This document shows positions 35,489 through 43,994 of a stretch of 64,000 nt of DNA, piece after piece; the first letter of the stretch is position 1; every line of letters starts with the position of its first letter. The notes beneath the pieces are model-generated. The model was not told the origin of the DNA, made no database searches, and saw only the letters and a program-made list of their open reading frames with translations. A program made the position numbers and the translations under genes. The stretch is from an uncultured Alphaproteobacteria bacterium (lineage in GTDB: Bacteria; Pseudomonadota; Alphaproteobacteria; RF32; CAG-239): NCBI GenBank assembly GCA_934270475.1, contig CAKQPS010000001.1, positions 186,001 through 250,000 on the forward strand, given 5' to 3'.

Positions 35489-35923
35489 ATGTTAAGTCCA
35501 AAACGTTTAAAGTTCCACAAACAGCATAAAGGTCGTATTCACGGCTTGGCTAAAGGTGGATCAGAATTAAGTTTCGGTTCATATGGATTGAAAGCTCTTA
35601 CTCCTGAACGCGTAACAGCCCGTCAGATTGAAGCTGCACGTCGTGCTATTACCCGTGAAATGAAAAGAGCCGGAAGAGTATGGATTAGAATTTTCCCAGA
35701 CGTTCCAGTATCTGATAAACCTGCTGAAGTTCGTATGGGTAAAGGTAAAGGTGCTATCGAATTTTGGGTAGCAAGAGTTAAACCTGGTCGTATTATGTTT
35801 GAAATCGGCGGCGTTCCTGAAGAAGTTGCTCGCAAAGCATTTGAATTGGGTGCTGCAAAACTGCCGGTAAAGAGCAAATTCGTAAAACGTTTGAACTCTG
35901 ATGCCATTGAAGGAGAAGCATAA
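35489..35923 (+). CDS. rplP: Ribosomal protein L16
   Basis: L16 helps position tRNA in the 50S A site. The 144-residue product has [38 protein letters not shown] (in part), [20 protein letters not shown] (in part) and [10 protein letters not shown]. It overlaps rpmC by one base (TAATG), a coupled arrangement. Confidence 0.97.
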   Translation: MLSPKRLKFHKQHKGRIHGLAKGGSELSFGSYGLKALTPERVTARQIEAARRAITREMKRAGRVWIRIFPDVPVSDKPAEVRMGKGKGAIEFWVARVKPGRIMFEIGGVPEEVARKAFELGAAKLPVKSKFVKRLNSDAIEGEA

Positions 35924-36120
35924 TGGTTAAAACTAAAGATTTACGCGCTATGACTAATGACCAGTTGGAAGAAAAATTGGTTGCCAATAAAAAAGAGCAA
36001 TTCAATTTGAGAATTCAACAATCAACCGGTCAGCTGCAAAACACTTCTAATATGAAGAAAGTTCGCCGCGAAGTAGCAAAAATCAACACGCTCCTTGCTG
36101 AGCGCAAGAAGAATAGTTAG
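35923..36120 (+). CDS. rpmC: Ribosomal protein L29
   Basis: L29 is next to L23 at the tunnel exit. The 65-residue product is two helices: [20 protein letters not shown] (in part) and [20 protein letters not shown] (in part), ending with [27 protein letters not shown] before the ATG lies within the end of rplP. Confidence 0.95.
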   Translation: MVKTKDLRAMTNDQLEEKLVANKKEQFNLRIQQSTGQLQNTSNMKKVRREVAKINTLLAERKKNS

Positions 36121-36130
36121 GAGAAAGAAT

Positions 36131-36367
36131 ATGCCTAAGAGAATTCTTCAAGGTGTTGTTGTAAGTGATAAACAGGATAAAACAGTTGTTGTTAGTGTAG
36201 AACGTCAAGTTATGCACCCTGTTTACAAGAAAATCGTGAAAAAAAGTAAAAAATTTGCTGCTCACGATGAAAACAATCAGTGCAAGGTTGGCGATAGAGT
36301 GTCTATTCAAGAATGCCGCCCTATCTCTAAAAACAAATCTTGGACTGTCATTTCTGATAACGCCTAG
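36131..36367 (+). CDS. rpsQ: Ribosomal protein S17
   Basis: S17 is an early-binding 30S protein. The 78-residue product reads [20 protein letters not shown] (in part), [20 protein letters not shown] (in part), [18 protein letters not shown]. The open frame begins at 36095, but TAGGAGAAAGAAT places the start at 36131. The gene lies 10 bases after rpmC. Confidence 0.96.
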   Translation: MPKRILQGVVVSDKQDKTVVVSVERQVMHPVYKKIVKKSKKFAAHDENNQCKVGDRVSIQECRPISKNKSWTVISDNA

Positions 36368-36386
36368 TAAATGAAGGAATAAAAAA

Positions 36387-36755
36387 ATGATACAAATGCA
36401 AACCAACCTAGATGTTGCTGATAATTCTGGAGCACGCCAGGTGCAGTGCATAAAGGTTCTTGGTGGTTCCAAGAGAATGACTGCCTCTGTCGGTGATGTT
36501 ATCGTTGTAGCTGTACAAGATGCTTTACCGAAAGGGCACGTTAAAAAAGGTGATGTTCATAAGGCTGTTATCGTAAGAACTGCCAGCGACATCAGACGCA
36601 AAGACGGTAGTGTTATCCGCTTTGACAGCAACGCAGCTGTTTTGATTAACAAAGACGGCGAGCCAATCGGCACACGTATCTTTGGTCCTGTAACCAGAGA
36701 GCTGCGCGCTAAAAAATTTATGAAAATCATTTCATTAGCACCGGAGGTATTGTAG
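36387..36755 (+). CDS. rplN: Ribosomal protein L14
   Basis: L14 contacts 16S rRNA in bridge B8. The 122-residue product begins [20 protein letters not shown] (in part) and has [20 protein letters not shown] (in part), [17 protein letters not shown] and the C-terminal [20 protein letters not shown] (in part). It ends one base before rplX. Confidence 0.98.
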   Translation: MIQMQTNLDVADNSGARQVQCIKVLGGSKRMTASVGDVIVVAVQDALPKGHVKKGDVHKAVIVRTASDIRRKDGSVIRFDSNAAVLINKDGEPIGTRIFGPVTRELRAKKFMKIISLAPEVL

Positions 36756-36756
36756 T

Positions 36757-37065
36757 ATGCCTAAAATGAAAATTAAGAAAAACGATACTGTAATTGTTTT
36801 GTCGGGTGACGATAAAGGCAAAATCGGCGTCGTAAAACAAGCAATGCCTAAGGAAAACAAGGTAATTGTAGAAGGCGTAAATTTGGTAAAACGCCACACT
36901 AAACCTTCTCAAACCAATCCTGGCGGAATTGTGACAAAAGAGGCTGCCATTAACGTATCTAACGTTGCCATTGCCAAAGACGGCAAAGCAACAAAAGTTG
37001 GCTACAAAGTAGTTGATGGCAAAAAAGTACGTTTTGCACGTAAATCCGGTGACGTAATCGATTAA
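36757..37065 (+). CDS. rplX: Ribosomal protein L24
   Basis: L24 starts 50S assembly and has a KOW motif. The 102-residue product shows [20 protein letters not shown] (in part) as the KOW, then [20 protein letters not shown] (in part) and [32 protein letters not shown] at the end of rplN acts as ribosome binding site. Confidence 0.97.
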   Translation: MPKMKIKKNDTVIVLSGDDKGKIGVVKQAMPKENKVIVEGVNLVKRHTKPSQTNPGGIVTKEAAINVSNVAIAKDGKATKVGYKVVDGKKVRFARKSGDVID

Positions 37066-37079
37066 TAGGGGAAAATTTT

Positions 37080-37619
37080 ATGACAAATTTTGAAACATTA
37101 TATAACGACGTCATAAAGAAATCTCTTGTGGAAAAATTCGGTTACAAGAACCCACACGAGATTCCTAAGCTGACAAAAATCGTTTTGAATATGGGTATCG
37201 GCGATGCTGTTACCGATAAGAAAAAAGTAACAACCGCTATGGAAGAATTGGCTTTAATCGCTGGTCAACAGCCGGTTATGACTAAAGCCCGCAAATCAAT
37301 CGCTACTTTCAAATTGCGTGAAGGTATGCCGATTGGCTGCAAAGTAACTTTGCGTTCTGACAGAATGTACGAATTCTTGGAAAGATTGATTAACATGGCT
37401 TTGCCGCGAATCAGAGACTTCCACGGAATCACCGGCAAGAACTTTGACGGCAGAGGAAACTTCGCTTTCGGTATTAAAGAACAGATAATCTTCCCTGAAA
37501 TCAACTATGAAAAAGTTGACGAAGTTAGAGGATTGGATGTTGTTATTTGTACAACAGCTAAGACAGATGAAGAAGCTAAATTCTTGCTGACTTCATTCAA
37601 CCTGCCTTACAAGAAATAA
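37080..37619 (+). CDS. rplE: Ribosomal protein L5
   Basis: L5 binds 5S rRNA and bridges to S13. The 179-residue product has [20 protein letters not shown] (in part), ITGQKPVxT-like [20 protein letters not shown] (in part), [23 protein letters not shown] and [20 protein letters not shown] (in part). Confidence 0.98.
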   Translation: MTNFETLYNDVIKKSLVEKFGYKNPHEIPKLTKIVLNMGIGDAVTDKKKVTTAMEELALIAGQQPVMTKARKSIATFKLREGMPIGCKVTLRSDRMYEFLERLINMALPRIRDFHGITGKNFDGRGNFAFGIKEQIIFPEINYEKVDEVRGLDVVICTTAKTDEEAKFLLTSFNLPYKK

Positions 37620-37633
37620 GCGGAGATTTTACT

Positions 37634-37939
37634 ATGTCAAAAACAAGTTCAGTTTATAGAAACTTGAAAAGAGTAAAGATGGCAGAGAAGTATGCTAATC
37701 GCCGTCAAAAACAAAAAGCAATTGCAATGGATAAAAACGCTTCTCCGGAAGAGAGAATGCAAGCTCAATTTGCATTGCAAAAGTTTCCTAAGAATTCTGC
37801 AAGATGCCGTATTAGAAATCGTTGCAAAATTACAGGACGTTCACGTAGTTATTACAGAAAATTTGGCTTGAGCCGTGTTGAATTGAGAGATTTGGCAAGC
37901 TTTGGCAAAATTCCTGGTTTAGTAAAATCAAGCTGGTAA
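37634..37939 (+). CDS. rpsN: Ribosomal protein S14, zinc-free type
   Basis: S14 belongs to the 30S head. At 101 residues this is the long form. It shows [20 protein letters not shown] (in part) and [20 protein letters not shown] (in part), while the CxxC pairs of the short zinc form are absent. CGGAGATTTT precedes the ATG. Confidence 0.97.
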   Translation: MSKTSSVYRNLKRVKMAEKYANRRQKQKAIAMDKNASPEERMQAQFALQKFPKNSARCRIRNRCKITGRSRSYYRKFGLSRVELRDLASFGKIPGLVKSSW

Positions 37940-37956
37940 GAAGGGAGAATGATATC

Positions 37957-38355
37957 ATGTCTATGAGTGATCCTTTGGGCGATATGCTCGCACGCATTAA
38001 AAACGCACAAAGAGCTAAGAAGAGTGATGTTGTATCACCTGCTTCTCGCTTGCGTGAAAATGTGTTAGAAGTTTTGAAAAGAGAAGGCTACATCGCTGGT
38101 TATGAAAAGACCAATGTACGCCCAGGTATTGATGAACTTCGTATTCAATTAAAGTACTACGAAGGTAGTGCAGTTATTACTGAAATTTACCGTGTATCTA
38201 CACCGGGTCGCCGCGTTTATTCAAGCGTTAAAGACCTGCCAAGAGTTTACAACGGCCTCGGTATTTCTATCATCTCTACACCAATGGGTGTTATGAGTGA
38301 TAACGAAGCCCGCAAGGCAAACGTTGGCGGTGAAGTTTTGTGCCAAGTATTCTAA
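37957..38355 (+). CDS. rpsH: Ribosomal protein S8
   Basis: S8 binds the central domain of 16S rRNA and in E. coli represses the spc operon. The 132-residue product begins [20 protein letters not shown] (in part) and ends with [20 protein letters not shown] (in part) and [11 protein letters not shown]. Two Met codons are close (37957 and 37963); the first has GGGAG upstream. Confidence 0.97.
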   Translation: MSMSDPLGDMLARIKNAQRAKKSDVVSPASRLRENVLEVLKREGYIAGYEKTNVRPGIDELRIQLKYYEGSAVITEIYRVSTPGRRVYSSVKDLPRVYNGLGISIISTPMGVMSDNEARKANVGGEVLCQVF

Positions 38356-38366
38356 GGAGAAATGGA

Positions 38367-38903
38367 ATGTCAAGAGTTGGTAAATATCCTGTTGTTGTTC
38401 CTGCTGGCGTAGAATTAACCATCAATAACAACGTTGTAACTGCAAAAGGTAAATTAGGCGAACTTCATTTTGCCTTTGACGACAGCCATATTTCAGCTAA
38501 GCTGGAAGACGGTAAAGTTGTTGTAACACCACATTCTTTGAGCTTGACCGCCAGAGCATTGTGGGGGACAACCCGCGCTCAAATCCAATCATTAGTGAAA
38601 GGTGTGAGCGAAGGTTTTACTAAAGATATGGAATTAGTCGGCGTGGGTTATAAAGCCCGTGTTGAAGGCAAAAACTTAGTTTTGTCTTTAGGCTTTTCGC
38701 ATGATGTGATTTTCCCTGCACCTGAAGGTGTAAAAATCACTTGCGAATCTCCGACACAAATTAAAATCTTTGGTGCTGACAAACAACTGGTTGGTCAAGT
38801 TGCTGCTGAATTGCGCAAATACAGAAAACCTGAACCTTATAAAGGAAAAGGCGTGAAGTATGCCGGCGAAGCTGTTCGTCGTAAAGAAGGTAAGAAGAAA
38901 TAA
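38367..38903 (+). CDS. rplF: Ribosomal protein L6
   Basis: L6 sits near the factor-binding site of the 50S subunit. The 178-residue product reads [20 protein letters not shown] (in part), [37 protein letters not shown] (in part), GFSHDV and [20 protein letters not shown] (in part). The frame extends back to 38340, but AAGGAGAAATGGA precedes the ATG at 38367. Confidence 0.97.
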   Translation: MSRVGKYPVVVPAGVELTINNNVVTAKGKLGELHFAFDDSHISAKLEDGKVVVTPHSLSLTARALWGTTRAQIQSLVKGVSEGFTKDMELVGVGYKARVEGKNLVLSLGFSHDVIFPAPEGVKITCESPTQIKIFGADKQLVGQVAAELRKYRKPEPYKGKGVKYAGEAVRRKEGKKK

Positions 38904-38914
38904 GGAATAATTCG

Positions 38915-39277
38915 ATGAATACACCAAGAAATTTGTTTGAGAGAAGAAAGGCTCGTGTTAGAACTGCTGTAAAAGCAGCTGCAAATGGCAAATTAAGATT
39001 GTCTATTTTCCGCAGCGGCAAGCATATCTATGCACAAATCATTGACGATGTAAAAGGCTCTACAGTTGCTTCTGCCTCTACTTTGGATAAAGAAGTTAGA
39101 GCTAACATCAAAAAATCTTCTACAGTTGAAGCTGCTAGCTTCATTGGTAAATTAATTGCTGAAAGAGCAACAAAGTCCGGTATTTCCGAAGTGGTTTTTG
39201 ACCGCGGCGGTTATATCTATCACGGTCGTGTAAAAGCTTTGGCTGATGCTGCTCGCGAAGCTGGTCTGAAATTCTAG
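38915..39277 (+). CDS. rplR: Ribosomal protein L18
   Basis: L18 carries 5S rRNA into the 50S subunit. The 120-residue product has [20 protein letters not shown] (in part), [20 protein letters not shown] (in part), [20 protein letters not shown] (in part) and the C-terminal [31 protein letters not shown] lies before the ATG. Confidence 0.97.
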   Translation: MNTPRNLFERRKARVRTAVKAAANGKLRLSIFRSGKHIYAQIIDDVKGSTVASASTLDKEVRANIKKSSTVEAASFIGKLIAERATKSGISEVVFDRGGYIYHGRVKALADAAREAGLKF

Positions 39278-39286
39278 GAGAGAAAG

Positions 39287-39853
39287 ATGGTACAATCTAC
39301 AGATCGTCATAATTCTAAAAAAGAAGTAAAAGATGAATTGGTTGAAAAACTGGTTCATGTAAACCGTGTTGCTAAAACAGTTAAAGGCGGCCGCACAATG
39401 TCATTTGCTGCTGTTGTCGTTGTAGGTGACCAAAAAGGTCGTATCGGTTTCGGTACTGGTAAGGCTGCTGAGGTTCCTGAAGCAATTGTTAAAGCAACTA
39501 ATGAAGCCAAAAAGAATATGATTCGCATTCCGCTTCGTGAAGGCAGAACTTTGCATCACGATGTGTCTGGTCGCTTTGGCGCTGGTAAAGTTGTTTTGAG
39601 AACAGCTCCTGCCGGTACTGGTGTGATTGCCGGCGGTCCTATGCGTGCTGTGTTTGAAGTTTTGGGCGTACAAGATGTTGTAGCTAAATCTTTGGGTTCT
39701 AACAACCCTTACAACATGATTAAAGCCACTTTCGCTGCTTTGCAAGCTATCAATTCTCCAAGAATGGTTGCTACAAAACGCGGTAAAAAAGTTGGCGATA
39801 TCGTTAGCCGCCGTGAAAACACAACCGGTAAAGAAGTGAAAGAGGAGGCATAA
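39287..39853 (+). CDS. rpsE: Ribosomal protein S5
   Basis: S5 is near the decoding centre and the mRNA entry. The 188-residue product has [20 protein letters not shown] (in part), [20 protein letters not shown] (in part), [20 protein letters not shown] (in part) and [19 protein letters not shown]. It ends 3 bases before rpmD, whose ribosome binding site (GAGGAGGCATAA) is in its last codons. Confidence 0.98.
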   Translation: MVQSTDRHNSKKEVKDELVEKLVHVNRVAKTVKGGRTMSFAAVVVVGDQKGRIGFGTGKAAEVPEAIVKATNEAKKNMIRIPLREGRTLHHDVSGRFGAGKVVLRTAPAGTGVIAGGPMRAVFEVLGVQDVVAKSLGSNNPYNMIKATFAALQAINSPRMVATKRGKKVGDIVSRRENTTGKEVKEEA

Positions 39854-39856
39854 TCT

Positions 39857-40042
39857 ATGGCTGCTAAAAAGACTATTAAAGTTACCAGAACAGGTAGCAC
39901 AATCGGTCGCCCTACTATTCAAGAAACTCACTTGAAAAGCTTGGGTTTGACTAAAACCGGTCGCACAGTTGAAGTAGAAGATACTCCGGCTATCCGCGGT
40001 CTTATTAAAAAAGTGGCTCACTTGGTAAAAGTAGAGGAATAG
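39857..40042 (+). CDS. rpmD: Ribosomal protein L30
   Basis: L30 is a small surface protein of the 50S subunit. The 61-residue product reads [20 protein letters not shown] (in part), [20 protein letters not shown] (in part) and [14 protein letters not shown]. It is followed by an 88-base gap with a hairpin before rplO, the only real gap in the cluster. Confidence 0.95.
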   Translation: MAAKKTIKVTRTGSTIGRPTIQETHLKSLGLTKTGRTVEVEDTPAIRGLIKKVAHLVKVEE

Positions 40043-40049
40043 GAAACTA

Positions 40050-40077
40050 GCCGGAAGGGTGTTAAAGCTCTTCCGGC
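40050..40077 (+). promoter_or_regulatory. Hairpin between rpmD and rplO
   Basis: GCCGGAAG (40050-40057) pairs perfectly with CTTCCGGC (40070-40077) around a 12-base loop. No T run follows directly, so it is not a standard terminator; a processing or mRNA-stability element, or partial attenuator, is possible. Confidence 0.5.
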
Positions 40078-40130
40078 AGCCTCTGAAAGTTTTTCTGCAG
40101 ATACTGAGTATTAACTATAAGGTAAAAAAA

Positions 40131-40592
40131 ATGAAACTGAATGAATTAAAAGATAACGAAGGTGCGACAAAAAATCGTAAACGCGTTGGTCGTGGTATCG
40201 GTTCCGGTAAAGGCAAAACCTGCGGTTTAGGTCACAAAGGTCAAAAAGCTCGTTCCGGCGGTGCTAAATGTGGTTTTGAAGGCGGTCAAATGCCTTTATA
40301 CCGTCAGTTGCCTAAGCATGGCTTTAAAAATCCGTTTGCAAAGACATTTGCCGTTGTAAACTTGGATACTATTCAAAAAGCTATTGATGCCGGCAAACTG
40401 GACGCTAAAAACATCAATATCGAATCTTTGTTGAACTCTAATGTTGTTTCTAAGCAGTTGGACGGCATTCGCTTGCTTGCTCGCGGCGCTGTTACCAGCA
40501 GCATCAACATTACTGTTGACTCTGCTTCTAAATCAGCTGTTGAAGCTGTTGAAAAAGCAGGCGGCAAAGTTAGTTTTGTTGCAGCAAAATAA
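40131..40592 (+). CDS. rplO: Ribosomal protein L15
   Basis: L15 is a late 50S assembly protein. The 153-residue product has [20 protein letters not shown] (in part), [20 protein letters not shown] (in part), [20 protein letters not shown] (in part) and the C-terminal [14 protein letters not shown]. The ATG at 40131 (TAAGGTAAAAAAA upstream) is the family start; the frame extends back to 40059. A terminator follows, and secY, adk, rpsM, rpsK, rpoA and rplQ, which often come next, are absent. Confidence 0.97.
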   Translation: MKLNELKDNEGATKNRKRVGRGIGSGKGKTCGLGHKGQKARSGGAKCGFEGGQMPLYRQLPKHGFKNPFAKTFAVVNLDTIQKAIDAGKLDAKNINIESLLNSNVVSKQLDGIRLLARGAVTSSINITVDSASKSAVEAVEKAGGKVSFVAAK

Positions 40593-40629
40593 TTAACGTT
40601 ATTTGCTAAAATTATTTGCTAAAATCATT

Positions 40630-40661
40630 AAAAATCCCCGTTCTGATGAGCGGGGATTTTT
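40630..40661. terminator. Terminator after rplO
   Basis: AAAAATCCCCG and CGGGGATTTTT form an 11-base stem with a 10-base loop. It ends the ribosomal operon and may also stop minus-strand transcription from pilin locus B. Confidence 0.9.
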
Positions 40662-40684
40662 GTGTGGTAAAGGTTATGTAAATT

Positions 40685-41386
40685 TCAATTTGGTTTTAGG
40701 TGTATGGATACTGTACAAGATGAATGATTTTTGCACTGTTTGCACATTTCTTTAATTTGCAGAGGCGTTGCCGTTTTTATGGTATTATAATTAAACGGTG
40801 TTCCTTGAGTGTAGCCGTGCCAATGCGTTGGGTCACTGTCATCTTTAGTGTTGTTCCAATATGTTGTAATATTATTGACATCTTGAGCAATTTCTTTGGC
40901 GGCATAAACCATATTTTCGCATAAATCTTCAGAAGCCGGAACTAAAGCTGAATTGGTTTTAATTAAAGTTGCGTTAAAGTTCATCTGAAAAGCGCAGGTT
41001 TCTTTATTACTATCCTGAGCATTTTTCCAACAATTTGAGCCATAAAATCCACCGTAATAATTTCCGCTCTTATCGTAAAATCTGCCTGACGTATAGAGTA
41101 AACCGGCGGGAACTTCTCCTAAGGCATTTAAAATATCAATGGGGTTATATTGGCTTTCAGATGCATTTTTTTCGTTGCTAAGTTCGTAACGCAGCCGAAT
41201 AAAAGAATGTAGAAGCTGGGTGATTTGCTCTTTTTGCTGATAGGAATTCCACATTCGCATTGCTTTGCCATAGCCGGCAATGCCGCCAACGCTTAGCACG
41301 GCGATGATTGCCAGCACTCCCAGCATTTCAATCATACTTCGTCCTAGCGGGTTTGTCTGTCGGGTCACTACTTGCGCTTTTCTCAC
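40685..41386 (-). CDS. Type IV pilin-like protein, locus B
   Basis: From a GTG at 41386 the product has 233 residues. The first 39 residues match pilin A except one: a 15-residue basic leader, PLG|RSMIEML, then GVLAIIAVLSVGGIAGYGKAM (in part). After that the two differ strongly. The mature domain has seven cysteines, among them NCWKNA, ETCAFQ, DLCENM and a CKQCKNHSSC group near the end. The GTG lacks its own ribosome binding site but overlaps the TGA of a 19-residue ORF. The frame stays open upstream to a CT repeat; see 40685-41660. Confidence 0.75.
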   Translation of the reverse strand: MRKAQVVTRQTNPLGRSMIEMLGVLAIIAVLSVGGIAGYGKAMRMWNSYQQKEQITQLLHSFIRLRYELSNEKNASESQYNPIDILNALGEVPAGLLYTSGRFYDKSGNYYGGFYGSNCWKNAQDSNKETCAFQMNFNATLIKTNSALVPASEDLCENMVYAAKEIAQDVNNITTYWNNTKDDSDPTHWHGYTQGTPFNYNTIKTATPLQIKEMCKQCKNHSSCTVSIHLKPN

Positions 41387-41442
41387 TCGTGTACTACTTT
41401 GTACACCGCGTTCAAAAAGTGCTGTGTATTGACACGCGACAT
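41383..41442 (-). CDS. Possible 19-residue upstream ORF coupled to pilin B
   Basis: ATG at 41442 with AAAGGG 5 bases upstream encodes MSRVNTQHFLN and eight more residues, ending in a TGA that overlaps the pilin GTG by GTGA. The layout equals that of locus A. Confidence 0.3.
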   Translation of the reverse strand: MSRVNTQHFLNAVYKVVHE

Positions 41443-41620
41443 TTAAACCCTTTGAGAATATGGATATTATATTACTGAATCCTCGGCGAATGAGCTGGCG
41501 CTCAAAGCCAAGGATGACCTTGAGAGAGGGGTGCTTAAAAACGTATGGTGATTTAATAAACCCTGCAAAAACGCACTGAACGTCGAAAAAAGAGCCTTTA
41601 ATCAGACGTTCAGAATTTGC

Positions 41621-41636
41621 AGAGAGAGAGAGAGAG
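41621..41636 (-). repeat. Dinucleotide repeat (CT)8 in the 5' coding region of pilin locus B
   Basis: Eight AG units on the plus strand, placed after the eighth codon of the ATG at 41660, identical in length and position to the tract of locus A. Confidence 0.9.
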
Positions 41637-41698
41637 ACCTTTTGAGTGTTTATTTTTCATCTTTCTTTCCTCATTTTTGGTTATTTGATATACTTACT

Positions 41699-41725
41699 TA
41701 TATACATTTTAACTATATATGTCAA
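41699..41725 (-). promoter_or_regulatory. Candidate promoter of pilin locus B
   Basis: On the minus strand TTGACA (41725-41720) and TATATA (41704-41699) are 15 bases apart, the same spacing and nearly the same flanks as in locus A. Confidence 0.5.
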
Positions 41726-41754
41726 ATTGCAAATGTTAGAAGCGAGGCAAGAAT

Positions 41755-41877
41755 GTGGAAGATGAATATAAAAGAAGATATCCGTGCTTTGAATATGACT
41801 TACAACAGGTTGCCGAAAAATGTAAAATCTGTGAAGAACAAGACTGTACGCTGATACTTTTATATAGAAATGAATAA
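41755..41877 (+). CDS. Possible 40-residue cysteine-containing small protein
   Basis: A GTG at 41755 has GAGG 8 bases upstream and opens 40 codons: MEDEYKRRYPCFEYD at the start, then QQVAEKCKICEEQDC and LILLYRNE. Four cysteines, three in a CxxCx4C arrangement, could bind a metal. An overlapping frame from the ATG at 41753 gives a basic, less protein-like peptide. The piece may be a real small gene or the remnant of a larger one. It lies between the pilin B promoter and sulP. Confidence 0.35.
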   Translation: MEDEYKRRYPCFEYDLQQVAEKCKICEEQDCTLILLYRNE

Positions 41878-41913
41878 TTTGCTGATTTTTCTAAAATTTC
41901 AAGTCTTAACATC

Positions 41914-41942
41914 TTGACAAAATTTAAAAATTGTACTTTATA
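41914..41942 (+). promoter_or_regulatory. Promoter of the SulP gene
   Basis: TTGACA at 41914-41919 and TTTATA at 41937-41942, 17 bases apart, about 40 bases before the start codon. Confidence 0.6.
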
Positions 41943-41983
41943 GGTGGGCGGAAAAGAATTTATAGAAAAAATCAGAGGAAAAG

Positions 41984-43720
41984 ATGTTAAAAAAGATATG
42001 GGAAAGATTGAAGGCAGATTATACGCCTAAATCTGTAGAAGTTTTACGTAAAGGTTATAGTTTGGCGCTGTTTAAGCGCGACTGCATTTCCGGCTTGACG
42101 GTAAGTATTGTTTCTTTGCCGCTTGCTATGGCGTTGGCAATCGCCAGCGGTTTGACGCCGGCTCAAGGTTTGTATACGGCGATTGTTGCTGGTTTTGTGA
42201 TTGCTTTAATGGGCGGTTCACGTTACCAAATCGGCGGTCCGACCGGAGCATTTGCCATTGTGGTTTTGGAAGTTTTGCAGACATACGGTTATAACGGTTT
42301 AATCGCTTCAATGATTTTGACTGGTACTTTGCTGATGGTTGCCGGTTTTATGAAACTGGGCAGCTATATTAAATATATTCCGTATCCGGTGATTATCGGC
42401 TTTACGGCAGGTATCGGCTTAATTCTTATTACCTCGCAGGTTAAAGACTTTTTAGGCTTAACCAGAAATGATATTCCAAACGATTTTTTACAGCGTTGGT
42501 ATACTTATATTGTCAGTATTCCGCAAACTAACTGGTCAGCTGCTTTTATCGGTTTTTTGTCTTTGGTTTTGTATTTGGGCATTAAAAAATTTACGCCGAA
42601 AATTCCGGTTTATTTGGCTATTTTGGTAGTTACCACCTTAGTTACATATTTCTTTAATTTGCCGATAGAGACAATCGGCAGCAAATACGGCGATTTGCCG
42701 AAAATGCTGCCAATGCCGGAATTTCCGAAGATGAGTTTGGATTTGTTCCGTTTGGTATTTCCAAGTGCTTTGACGGTGGCATTTTTGGCGGCTGTGGAGT
42801 CGCTGTTGAGCGCTAAAGTGGTTGACAGTATGAGCGGCGATATGCATAACCCGAACGCCGAACTGATGGGCGAAGGCTTGGCTAACATTGCCGCTGCGGC
42901 TTTCTTTGGCTTGCCGGCAACCGGCGCTATTGCCAGAACCGCAACAAACTATAAAGCAAACGCTTATTCTCCGGTTTCGGGAATGATGCAATCAGTGTTT
43001 TTGCTGGGCTTTATGTTTTGTTTGTCGCCGCTGGTTAAGTTTATTCCATTGTCAAGCTTGGCGCTTATTCTGATTATGATTGGTTGGAACATGCTGAACT
43101 TGGATAAAATGCTGGGATTGGTGAAATCTCTGCCAGGGGATAGATATACATTGCTGGTTACAGTGGTTTTGACTGTGGTCGTAAATTTGAGCGCAGCTAT
43201 TGCCGTAGGCTTTATTATGGCAGCCGTTATCTTTATGCATCGTATGAGCAAGGAAATTGAGCTGGCTAATATGGAAGATGTTTTGCCGGATATAGACTCG
43301 GAAGTGGCGCAAGATTTGCATGATAAAGGCATTGTGGTTGTGCGTGTTGCCGGTCCGCTGTTCTTTGGCGTGGTAACTCAAATTTCGGAATTTTTCCGCC
43401 AATTAGAGAAAAAACCGAATGTGGTTATTATCCGTATGGGGCACGTTTCTATGATTGATGCCAGCGGTGCAAATTTGATTGTGGAATTTATCCAAAAAAT
43501 GCACCAAACCCAAACCAAAGTAATTATTTCTAACATCAAAACGCAGCCTAAACGCGTGCTGCACCAAGCTTTTGCTAATGCACATGTTCGTTTGTCCGAC
43601 ATTTCGACTGCGTCAAATTATGACAATGCCGTTAAAATGGCTAAGCGTTATGTCAGCCGTAAAAATAAAATGCAGGCGGTAAAAGAAGCCTCTGCAGCAG
43701 CCGGTATGGCAGCCGAATAG
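41984..43720 (+). CDS. SulP family anion transporter with STAS domain
   Basis: The 578-residue product has the SulP membrane core (residues about 25-430, some twelve hydrophobic segments) with LPLAMALAIASGLTPAQGLY (in part), GGSRYQIGGPTGAF, MSGDMHNPNAELMGEGLANI (in part) and GLPATGAIARTATN. A C-terminal STAS domain (about 455-560) has VVRVAGPLFFG, VVIIRMGHVSMIDASGANLI (in part) and ISNIKTQPKRVL. SulP proteins carry sulfate, bicarbonate, chloride or dicarboxylates; no neighbour decides between these. AGAGGAAAAG precedes the ATG, and a terminator follows. Confidence 0.93.
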   Translation: MLKKIWERLKADYTPKSVEVLRKGYSLALFKRDCISGLTVSIVSLPLAMALAIASGLTPAQGLYTAIVAGFVIALMGGSRYQIGGPTGAFAIVVLEVLQTYGYNGLIASMILTGTLLMVAGFMKLGSYIKYIPYPVIIGFTAGIGLILITSQVKDFLGLTRNDIPNDFLQRWYTYIVSIPQTNWSAAFIGFLSLVLYLGIKKFTPKIPVYLAILVVTTLVTYFFNLPIETIGSKYGDLPKMLPMPEFPKMSLDLFRLVFPSALTVAFLAAVESLLSAKVVDSMSGDMHNPNAELMGEGLANIAAAAFFGLPATGAIARTATNYKANAYSPVSGMMQSVFLLGFMFCLSPLVKFIPLSSLALILIMIGWNMLNLDKMLGLVKSLPGDRYTLLVTVVLTVVVNLSAAIAVGFIMAAVIFMHRMSKEIELANMEDVLPDIDSEVAQDLHDKGIVVVRVAGPLFFGVVTQISEFFRQLEKKPNVVIIRMGHVSMIDASGANLIVEFIQKMHQTQTKVIISNIKTQPKRVLHQAFANAHVRLSDISTASNYDNAVKMAKRYVSRKNKMQAVKEASAAAGMAAE

Positions 43721-43738
43721 GGTGGGGTATTCTGTGAG

Positions 43739-43769
43739 AAAAGAGGAGCTTACGAGCTTCTCTTTTTTT
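43739..43769 (+). terminator. Terminator after the SulP gene
   Basis: AAAAGAGGAGCT and AGCTTCTCTTTT pair with one G-T, loop TACG or shorter, followed by a T run. Confidence 0.85.
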
Positions 43770-43770
43770 A

Positions 43771-43799
43771 TTGTCAAAATAGAAAAAATATCGTATAAT
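43771..43799 (+). promoter_or_regulatory. Strong promoter upstream of the 43995 gene
   Basis: TTGTCA at 43771-43776, 17 bases, then a perfect TATAAT at 43794-43799. It predicts a leader of about 190 bases before the secreted-protein gene; the leader is AT-rich and has no clear hairpin. Confidence 0.6.
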
Positions 43800-43994
43800 G
43801 ACATTGTATTACATATATATTATTTGAAATTTTGTCAATTATTTTAGCCTTTTTCATAGTTTGATTGAGTTTTACTCTTTTGACTTTGATTGCTTTTGTG
43901 ATTACGAAATTTTGAATGATGTACTTTATTTAACTGGAGTATTCATTTAGAGAGGATTAGTTTAGGAGCGAACCTCGTTAAAAAAATAAAAACT

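Larger units (their letters stand above)
40685..41660 (-). pseudogene. Long form of pilin locus B, out of frame at a (CT)8 tract (candidate phase-variable gene)
   Basis: An ATG at 41660 has GAGG 8 bases upstream and encodes MKNKHSKG before (CT)8 at 41636-41621. With eight units the frame closes after LSLSLCKF. The frame leaving the tract as GCA AAT TCT has no stop for 78 codons up to the GTG at 41386 and on to the pilin stop. Nine or six units would join ATG and pilin into one frame of about 325 codons. Upstream residues match locus A in blocks (LIKGxF, VFAGFIKSP, LKVI, IISI, KGLNV, ALFER, VQSSTRVRKAQ) despite an insertion of about 12 codons, so this stretch looks coding. Confidence 0.65.

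Noticed and set aside
41642..41854. 70-codon plus-strand frame across the pilin B promoter
   Set aside because: Its first half is antisense to the locus B start region and has no ribosome binding site; the 40-codon GTG frame at 41755 is the better candidate.
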